Shown: positions 51,206 through 58,572, counted from the stretch's first letter. The stretch: 64,000 bases of DNA from Acidimicrobiia bacterium (GCA_022821685.1 JAJEDD010000039.1:1-64000); one strand, 5' to 3'. The notes: generated from the letters alone by a model not told the origin. A program made the numbers and translations.

Positions 51206-51466
51206 ATGGGGTTCGCTCAGTGGCTTCGGTCCAACTCGGAGCATTACCTGGCCATTGACGCCCAGCAGCGCGTCGGCGCCCGCTACGGCGCCCGGCCGCC
51301 GGAGAAGGCCCGCGGTGCTCGGGAGATCTTCTGGCGCCATGTGTTCACCCCGGCCTATCGCCTGCTGCCCTGGGGCGTCCGGCGGCGCGCCATCGCGGCT
51401 CTGCCGGGCTCGCACCGCCGGCAGTGGCCCGTCCGCTCCGGCCGACCCCAAGGACCGGCGATCTGA
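51206..51466 (+). CDS. small basic protein of unknown function
   Basis: This 86-residue basic protein starts 6 bases after the flavoprotein stop. It contains REIFWRHVFTPAYRLLPWGVRRRAIAALPGSHRR, a stretch that looks conserved (aromatic plus Arg), and an N-terminal amphipathic helix. No family recognised. Position, codon use and spacing favour a real gene co-transcribed with its neighbours. Confidence 0.5.
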   Translation: MGFAQWLRSNSEHYLAIDAQQRVGARYGARPPEKARGAREIFWRHVFTPAYRLLPWGVRRRAIAALPGSHRRQWPVRSGRPQGPAI

Positions 51467-51500
51467 AACCCAGACCAATGACAACAACAAGGAGGCAACC

Positions 51501-51989
51501 ATGCCCAAGACAGTGACCATCCCGCCGCCCCAGGAAGGCGACGTGATGCACAACATCGAGGAGAAGATCTTCCCCGACTACAAGGCCGAGGAGGGCGACC
51601 AGGCCTACGTGTTCATGCACACGGTGCCCTTCGAGGGCTCGGTCGGCCTGGTGAACATGCTCACCGCCACCCGCCTGCAGCGCAAGGGCTTCAAGCTGAC
51701 GTTCATCCTGTACGGCCCGGCCGTGCTGATGGCCAACGCCGCTCGGGGCTATCCGGCCGTGGGCCAGGAGGGCTTCCCCGGCAACCTCGGCTACAACCGC
51801 CAGCTCCAGACCCTCATCAACGAGGGCGCCACCGTTTACTGCTGCCGCTTCGCCATGGGTGCGCTGTACGGCATGCGCGAGGACGACGTGATGGAGGGCG
51901 TGACCCCGTTCAACCCGCTCGACGTCCTCGACGCCAACATCCAGGCCTGGCGCGACAAGGCCCTGGTCCTCTCCACCTGGACCCTCTAG
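51501..51989 (+). CDS. MSMEG_0572/Sll0783-type nitrogen starvation protein (NitB-like)
   Basis: This 162-residue protein belongs, by its EEKIFPDYKAEEGDQAYVFMHTVPFEG and LVNMLTATRLQRKGFKLTFILYGPAVLMANAARGYP segments, to the MSMEG_0572/Sll0783 family of the Nit1C cluster, strongly nitrogen-responsive in cyanobacteria. The fold looks DsrE-like (small Rossmann-type with a mid-protein Cys pair YCCRFAMGALYG), which suggests sulfur or thiolate chemistry. A perfect AAGGAGG lies before ATG 51501, so expression may be high. Last gene of the nitrogen locus. Confidence 0.87.
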   Translation: MPKTVTIPPPQEGDVMHNIEEKIFPDYKAEEGDQAYVFMHTVPFEGSVGLVNMLTATRLQRKGFKLTFILYGPAVLMANAARGYPAVGQEGFPGNLGYNRQLQTLINEGATVYCCRFAMGALYGMREDDVMEGVTPFNPLDVLDANIQAWRDKALVLSTWTL

Positions 51990-52003
51990 CCATCACCCCC
52001 TCC

Positions 52004-52092
52004 CCGGGCCCGGGCGGCCTGTGAGCGAAGCGAGCATGAGCGGGTGGCCGGGCCCGGGCGGCCTGTGAGCGAAGCGAACAAGAGCGGGAGCC
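52004..52092 (-). repeat. R1 core, tandem double copy
   Basis: Two adjacent units of about 44 bp (52006-52044 and 52050-52088) each contain GGGCCCGGGCGGCCTGTGAG and a GCGAAGCGA core. The second keeps AACAAGAGCGGG while the first has GCATGAGCGGG. The array lies between the MSMEG_0572-type gene and rnhB. Confidence 0.8.
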
Positions 52093-52121
52093 ACTGACTC
52101 GGCGCGGCTACGGTCGCGCCG

Positions 52122-52997
52122 ATGGCCTCTGTTCCGCTTCGGCGCGCCCTGCGGGGCCGGGTGCCGGGATTGCGGGCGGAGCGGGCCCTTTGGGACTCCG
52201 GCGCGGCAGTGGTGGCCGGCGTCGACGAGGTGGGCCGTGGCTCCTGGGCCGGGCCGCTCACAGTGGCGGCCGTGGTCGCCGATCCCGACCGGCGCATCTA
52301 CAAGGTGCGCGATTCCAAGATGCTCACCGCGGCTGAGCGGGAGACCCTGCACGACCGGATAACGGCTTGGGCTCGGGCGGTCTCGGTGGGCCACGCCAGC
52401 GTGGATGAGTGCACCGAGCTGGGCATGGCCGACGCTCAGCGTCTCGCCGCCCGGCGGGCCATCGACGGGCTGGACCTGGAAGTCGACCACGTTCTGGTGG
52501 ACGGAACCTGGGACTTTCTGACCCCCTGCCCCGACAAAGATCATCCCGCCGCATGGGGCGGCGACACCGACGGCGACGGGATGTCGGAGGCCCCTGATGC
52601 ACGACTCCAACGATGTGACGCTCGGCGCGGTGCCGACATGGACCGCGATGGGGGTTCTGAGGCCAGCGAGGGACGGCCGGAAGTGACCACCATCGTGCGG
52701 GGCGACGCGTCGAGCCTGTCGATAGCGGCCGCGTCGGTGGTGGCCAAGGTCACCCGCGACCGCTTGATGATCGCCGCCGCCGAGCGCTATCCGGCCTACT
52801 GGTTCGCGTCCAACAAGGGCTACCCCTGCCCGCGCCACAAGGCCGCGCTGGCCGCCTTGGGTCCGTGCGCCATCCACCGCCGCCGATGGGTGTTCATGGA
52901 CGACCTGCGCTGGACCGGCGTCCCCCGAGTGTTGCCGCCGCCACAGGACGCCCACCCGCAGCTGTTCGACACGTCGGCGGCGGGCGGGCGGCTGTAG
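52122..52997 (+). CDS. rnhB: ribonuclease HII with internal acidic insertion
   Basis: This 291-residue RNase HII removes RNA from RNA-DNA hybrids and single ribonucleotides. Catalytic residues are in GVDEVGRGSWAGPL (Asp, Glu), HVLVDGTW (Asp) and ASVVAKVTRDR (Asp). Between VLVDG and IVRGDASS there is about 50 extra residues (CPDKDHPAAWGGDTDGDGMSE onward, Asp/Gly-rich), where most enzymes have a short loop. The DNA stays in frame. The insertion may be an expanded loop; it is not at the active site. The gene's last codons are duplicated downstream. Confidence 0.92.
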   Translation: MASVPLRRALRGRVPGLRAERALWDSGAAVVAGVDEVGRGSWAGPLTVAAVVADPDRRIYKVRDSKMLTAAERETLHDRITAWARAVSVGHASVDECTELGMADAQRLAARRAIDGLDLEVDHVLVDGTWDFLTPCPDKDHPAAWGGDTDGDGMSEAPDARLQRCDARRGADMDRDGGSEASEGRPEVTTIVRGDASSLSIAAASVVAKVTRDRLMIAAAERYPAYWFASNKGYPCPRHKAALAALGPCAIHRRRWVFMDDLRWTGVPRVLPPPQDAHPQLFDTSAAGGRL

Positions 52998-53070
52998 CCA
53001 TCCAGTTGCTCGCGCAGCCGTGAATCAACTGGAGTGTTCGACACGTCCGCAGTGGGAGCGCGCTGTAGCC
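52963..53070 (+). repeat. duplicated rnhB 3' end with intervening hairpin
   Basis: The last 37 bases of rnhB including the TAG stop (TGTTCGACACGTCGGCGGCG...GCTGTAGCC, 52963-52999) recur in diverged form at 53035-53070. Between them TCCAGTTG (53001-53008) and CAACTGGA (53026-53033) form a perfect 8-bp stem, a likely rnhB terminator. Confidence 0.7.
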
Positions 53071-53081
53071 TGCAAGTCGCC

Positions 53082-53414
53082 ATGGGCCAGCCCGTCACCT
53101 TCCTGCGCACCTCGTCGCCCCGCCCCGGACTGGTCCGTTTCGAGTTGAACCGGACCCTCACCGGTATGGGCCACGAGCGCTACCGGGCCGGCGCCGAGAT
53201 CATCGGCGACTGTCCCTGCGACGAGCTAGCCCGCCGGATGCTCGCTACCGGGAAGCTGTCGTCGGTGCACATGCACGGCTCGGTGATCACCGCCGAGCTG
53301 TCCGCCGGCGACGACTCAGGCCTGGGAGAGGTGATCGCCAGCCTCTACACCTACTACGTAGATGGCGTGGTGATCCCCAGCGACGAAGACCTGATAGCCA
53401 TGGTCGAAGCCTGA
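53082..53414 (+). CDS. small conserved protein with Nfu/NifU N-terminal-like domain
   Basis: This 110-residue protein has TSSPRPGLVRFELNRTLTGMGHERYRAG followed by LARRMLATGKLSSVHMHGSVITAELSAG, the layout of the Nfu/NifU N-terminal domain (NPNALKF-like strand, then LF-GV-V-IT). It lacks the C-terminal CXXC Fe-S domain, so scaffold activity is unlikely; it may bind an Nfu partner. I believe this type is common in Actinobacteria with unknown role. ATG 53082 excludes the duplicated rnhB codons that precede it. Confidence 0.65.
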   Translation: MGQPVTFLRTSSPRPGLVRFELNRTLTGMGHERYRAGAEIIGDCPCDELARRMLATGKLSSVHMHGSVITAELSAGDDSGLGEVIASLYTYYVDGVVIPSDEDLIAMVEA

Positions 53415-53818
53415 CGGCGCTAGGCGCGCCGACGGTGGCCGTCGCAGGGTCACGCTGGTGGCCGATTGTGCAGAACCTTAGCCAGGACCCCGTTTGCTTC
53501 GTGCCAACGTGCTAGGTCGGGGCACAGCTAGGGCGAACGTCTGCCACCGTGCGGCGCTGTTCCAGCGGCTTCGCAGCTGGCGTCTGGGTCCAACTCCTGA
53601 GTCGGGGTGGCCACAGCGCGCTTGGCTGCAGGCTCCTAGCGCCCGTTCTGGTAGCGAGCAAGCGCTATGTCCGGATCTTGCAAGGTCAGCGTCAGCGGCG
53701 TTGCAAGACCTGCATTGGAACTATTGCAGAGTAAGCATTGGCATGTTGCAGAAGCCACATTTGAGAGTACGATGAGGTGTTTCCGGGCACAGGGCCGTAC
53801 ATAGCGCGGGCGGCACCC
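53415..53818. other. 400-bp intergenic region, no gene recognised
   Basis: No frame here looks like a gene. The last 150 bases are AT-richer and contain repeated TTGCA strings (TTGCAAGGTC, TTGCAAGACC, ATTGCAGAG, GTTGCAGAA at about 53680-53755), possibly promoter or operator for the DUF4143 gene. The region lies at the edge of the foreign-looking 53.4-57.4 kb block. Confidence 0.4.
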
Positions 53819-55093
53819 ATGGCGTCAACCCACCAGAGCACACAGTACCTCGACAGAGTCGCCGACGACGAGCTGCGGCGCCGGCTCCGATCGGCGCCCG
53901 CCGTGCTGATCGAGGGGCCGCGAGCGTGCGGCAAGACCACCACAGCCCGCCAGGTCGCTGCCAGCGAGATACTGCTCGAAGAAGCCATGGCATCGGTGCA
54001 GCTGGCCTCGCCGGGATCGCTGGCGTTGCTGGAGGGAGCAGCACCCCGCCTCATAGACGAGTGGCATCTCGTGCCGGGCATCTGGGACATGATCCGGCGC
54101 GAGTGCGACCGCCGCGGCGAGGTGGGCCAGTTCGTCCTCACCGGCTCCGCTGATCCGCCTCCAAGCATCAAACAGCACTCCGGGGTGGGCCGCGTGGCCC
54201 GGGTACAGATGCGCCCTTTGTCGCTGTTCGAGTCGGGGCTGTCCACCGGCACGGTGTCGTTACGGGCGCTCTTTGACGGCACCGAGTGCACAGCGCCGGT
54301 GCCTGAGTGCGATCTCAACGACGTGGTCGGCGCCATCTGCCGGGGCGGCTGGCCGCTGTGCCACAACATGGACACCAACGACGCGCAAGACTTCATCGGC
54401 GACTACCTCCACGAGCTCGCCCAGAGCGAAGTCTCCGCAGTTGACGGCGTGCGGCGCGACCCCGCCGCAGTGGCCCGCCTGCTGGTCTCGCTGGCCCGCA
54501 ACATCTCCACCGAGGCCGCGGTGAGCACCCTGTCGTCCGACACCGGAGGCGAGCAGCCGATCGACCCCCGCACCACAGCTGCGTACCTGTCAGCGCTCGC
54601 AAGGCTCTTCGTCGTCGAGGACGTGCCCGCGTGGAGCCCCCAGCTGCGGTCCCGCTCCCGACTGCGAGGTGCATCCAAACGCCAACTCGTCGACCCCTCT
54701 TTGGCAGCCGCCGCGCTCGACGCCGACCCCGGGCGCCTACTGGCGGACCTCGAGACGCTCGGATTCCTGTTCGAATCATTGTGCGTGCGCGACTTGCGTG
54801 TCTACTGCCAGATGCTGCGAGCAGAACTCAGTCACTACCGCGACAACACCGGCCTGGAGGTCGACACGATCATCCGGCAACGCAGTGGCGAGTGGATCGC
54901 AGCCGAGATCAAGCTCGGAAGCCGGGCCGCGGTCGAAGCCGCAGCGGCCTCGCTCACCAGGCTCCGAGACGACCGGATCGACCCGAGCAAGGTCGGCGCA
55001 CCCCGCCGGCTGGTGGTGATCACCGCCACCGGGTTCGCCTACGAGCGCACCGACGGCGTGGCGGTGGTGCCCATCACCGCCCTCGGACCCTAA
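53819..55093 (+). CDS. DUF4143-type AAA ATPase
   Basis: This 424-residue P-loop ATPase of the archaeal-type AAA_14/DUF4143 family has Walker A IEGPRACGKTTTARQ, a RLIDEWHLVPGIWD Walker B-like motif, FVLTGSADP, and the C-terminal DUF4143 region ending with a PD-(D/E)xK-like core (LEVDTIIRQRSGEWIAAEIKLGSR). Such proteins are widespread accessory genes, often of mobile origin, with poorly known function, possibly nucleic-acid or defence related. The usual start with the family is the ATG at 53819; a GTG at 53777 would add 14 residues. Confidence 0.88.
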   Translation: MASTHQSTQYLDRVADDELRRRLRSAPAVLIEGPRACGKTTTARQVAASEILLEEAMASVQLASPGSLALLEGAAPRLIDEWHLVPGIWDMIRRECDRRGEVGQFVLTGSADPPPSIKQHSGVGRVARVQMRPLSLFESGLSTGTVSLRALFDGTECTAPVPECDLNDVVGAICRGGWPLCHNMDTNDAQDFIGDYLHELAQSEVSAVDGVRRDPAAVARLLVSLARNISTEAAVSTLSSDTGGEQPIDPRTTAAYLSALARLFVVEDVPAWSPQLRSRSRLRGASKRQLVDPSLAAAALDADPGRLLADLETLGFLFESLCVRDLRVYCQMLRAELSHYRDNTGLEVDTIIRQRSGEWIAAEIKLGSRAAVEAAAASLTRLRDDRIDPSKVGAPRRLVVITATGFAYERTDGVAVVPITALGP

Positions 55094-55162
55094 ACCTCAG
55101 GTTCGATATGCCGCTCTGGGCATCCCCCCGAATCGTGGAGACATCGTCTATGCGGAGGCGCT

Positions 55163-55242
55163 ATGTCACAACCACGACGCAAGTACGACCCGGAGTTCAA
55201 GGCTGGCGCTGTGCGGATCGTCCGGGAGACGCGAAGGCCGAA
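55163..55242 (+). pseudogene. IS3-family transposase OrfA fragment
   Basis: The frame from 55163 begins MSQPRRKYDPEFKAGAVRIV, the standard N-terminus of IS3-type OrfA helix-turn-helix proteins. After about 25 codons the similarity stops and unrelated sequence follows (frame ends at 55354). The rest of OrfA and OrfB are missing. It marks an insertion sequence that was mostly deleted between the DUF4143 gene and the restriction-modification pair. Confidence 0.8.
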
Positions 55243-55373
55243 TTCCCCGGTGTCGCCGATGCCCTTCGTGGCGTGCGCCCGGGGTATTGACTTTCCCGGC
55301 CCTATCGCCCTCGAACGGCCATTGAGCCTGACTCCTGTCACACGCCCCCAGTAGCGTCAAATACCTGACTGTT

Positions 55374-55391
55374 CGTAACGCAGGTGTTACG
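55374..55391. promoter_or_regulatory. palindrome before the MT-A70 methyltransferase gene
   Basis: CGTAAC (55374-55379) and GTTACG (55386-55391) form a perfect inverted repeat with a 6-base spacer, 13 bases before ATG 55405. The methyltransferase has its own N-terminal HTH domain, so autoregulation at this site is plausible, as in other self-regulating type II methyltransferases. Confidence 0.45.
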
Positions 55392-55404
55392 TTCGGTCAC
55401 GGTG

Positions 55405-56250
55405 ATGAACGAACTTCTCAACGACCTTGATCAAGCTCGACAGATGGCGGGTGTGTCGAAGGCCGAACTGGCTCGGCTGGCCGACACTCAGCCCGCTGCC
55501 GTGCGCCGGCTGCTGGGCGGCAACGGCCACAATCCGCAGCTTTCGACGATCGCGCGCCTTGCCGACGTGCTGGGCCACGAGATACGGGTGGTGCCCAAGC
55601 CTCGAGGCGGGCGCGGCTCGCATGACAGTGTCGACGGAGACTCGAGCGACGCGGCGGGCGACTTGAGGCAACTCGTCGGAGGCCCGTTCAGCACGCTGCT
55701 CGCCGATCCGCCTTGGCGATTCCTGAACCGCACCGGCAAGGTGGCCCCCGAGCATCGGCGGCTGTCGCGCTACGACACCATGACGACCGCGGAGATCCGG
55801 GCCCTGCCGGTGCCTGAGATCGTGTCCGAGCAGGCCCACCTCTACCTCTGGGTGCCCAACGCCCTGATCGCTGACGGACTCGCGGTGATGGAGTCTTGGG
55901 GGTTCTCCTACAAGTCGAACCTGGTATGGGCCAAGCGCCGCAAGGACGGCGGGCCCGACGGGCGCGGGGTGGGCTTCTACTTCCGCAACGTGACCGAGAT
56001 CATCCTCTTCGGCGTGCGGGGCAAGATGCGGACGCTGCCGCCCGGTCGCCGGCAGGTGAACATCATCGAGACCCGCAAGCGGGAGCATTCGCGCAAGCCC
56101 GACGAGCAGTACGACATCATCGAGGCCTGCTCGCCCGGACCGTACCTGGAGTTGTTCGCCCGCTACTCGCGCCCGGGCTGGACATCGTGGGGGCTGGAGG
56201 CCGACGACGAGGTGGAGCCGAGGGCCAAGCTCTACGCCCCCTACAGCTGA
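55405..56250 (+). CDS. MT-A70 family adenine methyltransferase with N-terminal HTH
   Basis: This 281-residue protein has an XRE-like helix-turn-helix (residues 8-60, SKAELARLADTQPAAVRRLLGG) followed by an MT-A70 methyltransferase domain with the DPPW catalytic motif (residues 101-104), LYLWVPNALIADGLAVMESWGF and FGVRGKMRT...HSRKPDEQYDIIE. It would make N6-methyladenine in DNA. The neighbouring convergent gene encodes a BglII/BstYI-like nuclease, giving a type II restriction-modification pair. A palindrome in front suggests self-regulation. Start at ATG 55405; a GTG at 55384 lies inside the palindrome. Confidence 0.9.
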   Translation: MNELLNDLDQARQMAGVSKAELARLADTQPAAVRRLLGGNGHNPQLSTIARLADVLGHEIRVVPKPRGGRGSHDSVDGDSSDAAGDLRQLVGGPFSTLLADPPWRFLNRTGKVAPEHRRLSRYDTMTTAEIRALPVPEIVSEQAHLYLWVPNALIADGLAVMESWGFSYKSNLVWAKRRKDGGPDGRGVGFYFRNVTEIILFGVRGKMRTLPPGRRQVNIIETRKREHSRKPDEQYDIIEACSPGPYLELFARYSRPGWTSWGLEADDEVEPRAKLYAPYS

Positions 56251-56349
56251 GCAACCAGAGCGCTACGGACTCGGGGCGCGGCTGACTCGGTGCGCGGTGC
56301 CATCCGCGCCCAGAGCGACTGTGCCCCGAACAGCTGAGCCGCTGGCGCG

Positions 56350-57234
56350 CTACTGGTCGGCAAGGGGCGGCATCATGGCGAGCGCCTCGGCGCGAAGAGC
56401 CTCGTAGATCGGCTTGGCATCGCTCCACTTCGGATGGTCGTCCCGCCACGACTCCTTGAGCGCATCGGCCTCATCCAGCTTCGCCCTGACTCTGCGAGCG
56501 AGCGCTATGCCGTCGATCCGGTCCGGCTCGATGCCGATCAGAAGCAGCGGGCACTCGCCTCCGCCGCCCAAGTTCACGCGGGGTACGAGCTTGTCCCAGT
56601 GAGTTGTTGAAGAGCCGTACTTGAAGCCGCCGTCCTTGCTGCGTATCACGCCCGAGATCAGACTCTGCAGTTGCGGCCCGCGGGTGACGATCACTCCGAC
56701 GGCGATGGCCCCCTCATGGTGCAGGGCCTGGAAGTTGATCAGGTCGCGGTCGAAGAAGGGATCCTTGTTGTTCCACTCCATCTCCACCGCCACGCCCGGG
56801 AAGGGAAGCGTCGGTGAGCCCTTGCCGAACATGTCGATCTCATGGCCTCGGACCTTCGACACCGGCTCGGTCTGGCCGTCGAACCCGACGGCCTTCTCGA
56901 TGGTGATGTTCTGCTTGCCCCAGACGCTCCCCTCTGCCGCCGAGCCGCCGCTGTCGGCCTCGTCGACCATGTTCCCGAGCGACTCGTCGAACCGCCTCAC
57001 GAACACGGTTCGGCCCCCGCCGCCGGTGCGGAGTTCGTCCAGCGTCGGACGAAAGTCCTCCAACGCAACCTGCAAGTCGTCGAACCGGTCGCGGAACGCC
57101 TCCTGCAAGATGATGTCCGCGTAGCGCGTCCCCCGTACCGATAGCCACTGGGCAAGCCCGCAATCGTCGGCGGTCGAACCTGCCCCGCCAAATCCAGCAC
57201 CTCGTCCACAACGTGCGCCTGCCCCACTGGCCAA
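56350..57234 (-). CDS. BglII/BstYI-like type II restriction endonuclease
   Basis: This protein of up to 294 residues has HEIDMFGKGSPTLPFPGVAVEMEWNNKDPFFDRDLINFQALHHEG. The Asp134 / Glu151-x-Glu153 pattern with following NKD and RDL is the core of the BglII/BstYI family PD-(D/E)xK fold. It would cut DNA protected by the convergent MT-A70 methyltransferase. The first 30 or so codons look uncharacteristic, and the true start may be further in or the N-terminus may be frameshifted: an overlapping frame from 57227 also looks protein-like. Confidence 0.75.
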   Translation of the reverse strand: MASGAGARCGRGAGFGGAGSTADDCGLAQWLSVRGTRYADIILQEAFRDRFDDLQVALEDFRPTLDELRTGGGGRTVFVRRFDESLGNMVDEADSGGSAAEGSVWGKQNITIEKAVGFDGQTEPVSKVRGHEIDMFGKGSPTLPFPGVAVEMEWNNKDPFFDRDLINFQALHHEGAIAVGVIVTRGPQLQSLISGVIRSKDGGFKYGSSTTHWDKLVPRVNLGGGGECPLLLIGIEPDRIDGIALARRVRAKLDEADALKESWRDDHPKWSDAKPIYEALRAEALAMMPPLADQ

Positions 57235-57305
57235 ACGCTACCCGCACCACCTCTGCGGACTCGCGTCGTTGCTGATACTGCGAGGGGTCGGCCTGGCGCG
57301 CTGCC

Positions 57306-57343
57306 GATAACGCTATTGAACAGATTTGTTCAATAGCGTTATC
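57306..57343. promoter_or_regulatory. perfect 17-bp inverted repeat (long hairpin/operator)
   Basis: GATAACGCTATTGAACA (57306-57322) and TGTTCAATAGCGTTATC (57327-57343) are exact complements around a GATT loop. The element is AT-rich and lies upstream of both the nuclease gene (minus) and the VOC gene (plus). It could be an operator, a hairpin end of a mobile element, or a terminator-like structure; no U run favours a plain terminator. Confidence 0.8.
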
Positions 57344-57447
57344 CGAGCTGTCGGGGTTGGTAGCTGGGCTGGGGGTGGGCGTGTTGGTTGTTGGTGGGCG
57401 ATAATGCTGTGCTTCGTTGATGATCCCCCAGGAAGGACACCTCCCCA

Positions 57448-57912
57448 ATGGTCAACCCGATTGCTGATGGCTACCCGCGAGTCTCTACCTACCTTTGCGT
57501 CGATGACGCGGCTGCGGCCATCGACTTCTACACCAGCGTTCTCGGCTTCAGCGAGAGTCGCCGCATGGTCTTCGGCGGCCAGGTGGGCCATTGCGAGCTG
57601 CGGCTCGGCGACTCGATGATCATGCTGTCGGACGAGTGGCCCGAGATGGACGTGGTGGGGCCCAAGACGCTGGGCGGGACGCCGTTCTCGATGATCGTCA
57701 ACGTCGAGGACTGCGACACCACCTTCGCGGCTGCCCTGGCCGCCGGGGCCACCGAGCTGCGGCCCCCCGAGGACCAGTTCTATGGCGACCGGGCCGCTCA
57801 GTTCATCGACCCGTGGGGCCATCGCTGGAGCGTGAACACCCACATCGAGGACGTTGACGACGAGGAACTCAACCGCCGAGCCGCCGCCGTGATGGGCGGC
57901 GATGACGGCTAG
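57448..57912 (+). CDS. VOC/PhnB-like family protein
   Basis: This 154-residue glyoxalase-fold protein has YLCVDDAAAAIDFYTSVLGF at the N-terminus, CELRLGDSMIMLSDEWPE in the middle and the FIDPWGHRWSVNTHIEDV end typical of PhnB/YdfO-like VOC proteins. The WGHRW replacement of the usual acidic metal ligand is frequent in this subgroup and argues against glyoxalase I activity. GGAAGGACACC (57433-57440) gives a good ribosome-binding site. Role unknown. Confidence 0.85.
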   Translation: MVNPIADGYPRVSTYLCVDDAAAAIDFYTSVLGFSESRRMVFGGQVGHCELRLGDSMIMLSDEWPEMDVVGPKTLGGTPFSMIVNVEDCDTTFAAALAAGATELRPPEDQFYGDRAAQFIDPWGHRWSVNTHIEDVDDEELNRRAAAVMGGDDG

Positions 57913-57960
57913 CGCCGAGCGAGAGCGGCCCTGCCCGGCGACTGGCGGGTTCTTGAACCG

Positions 57961-58572
57961 GTGAGCGCACATCGGCAGTCGCTGGCCGTGCTCGATGTGG
58001 AGGGCGTGCTCACCCCCGAGGTCTGGATCGCGGTGGCCGAGCGCACCGGCATCGACTTCCTGCGCCGCACCACACGCGACGAGCCCGACTACGACGTGCT
58101 GATGAACGGCAGGATCGAGGCGCTCGACGCGGCCGGCGTCACCATGACCACCATCATGGAGGTGGTCGAGGGACTGGCCCCGCTGCCCGGCGCGCTCGAC
58201 TTCCTGCGCGAGCTCCAGTCGCGCCTTCCGGTAGTGCTGCTGTCGGACACCTTCGAGCAGTTCGGCCGGCCCCTGATGGCCCAGCTCGACTGGCCCGTGC
58301 TGCTGTGCCACACGCTGGTGGTGGAGGGCGACCGCCTCGCCGGCTACCGGCTGCGGATGCCCGACCAGAAGGCCAGGGCCGTCGAGGCCTTCGGTTCGCT
58401 CAACTACCGGGTGGCCGCGGTGGGGGACTCCTACAACGACGTGACCATGCTGGCCGCCGCCGACTCCGGCGTGCTGTTCAGGGCACCGTCCAACGTGCGG
58501 GTCGAACATCCCCAGTATCCCAGCTGCACCGCCTACGACGACCTCCTGAACCTGCTGACGCCCCCATTCTGA
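57961..58572 (+). CDS. thrH: bifunctional phosphoserine phosphatase/homoserine phosphotransferase
   Basis: This 203-residue HAD phosphatase of the ThrH type has the nucleophile motif VLDVEGVLTPEVWIAVAERTG, VVLLSDTFEQFGRP and VAAVGDSYNDVTMLAAADSGVLF. ThrH in Pseudomonas is a phosphoserine phosphatase that can also move phosphate to homoserine. The middle Asp of the usual DxD is Glu (DVEG), as in ThrH. GTG start at 57961; it follows the VOC gene by 48 bases. Confidence 0.88.
   Translation: MSAHRQSLAVLDVEGVLTPEVWIAVAERTGIDFLRRTTRDEPDYDVLMNGRIEALDAAGVTMTTIMEVVEGLAPLPGALDFLRELQSRLPVVLLSDTFEQFGRPLMAQLDWPVLLCHTLVVEGDRLAGYRLRMPDQKARAVEAFGSLNYRVAAVGDSYNDVTMLAAADSGVLFRAPSNVRVEHPQYPSCTAYDDLLNLLTPPF

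Noticed and set aside
53494..53775. 93-codon open frame in the gap before the DUF4143 gene
   Set aside because: No ribosome-binding site, no recognisable domain, unusual composition for the genome; likely chance.
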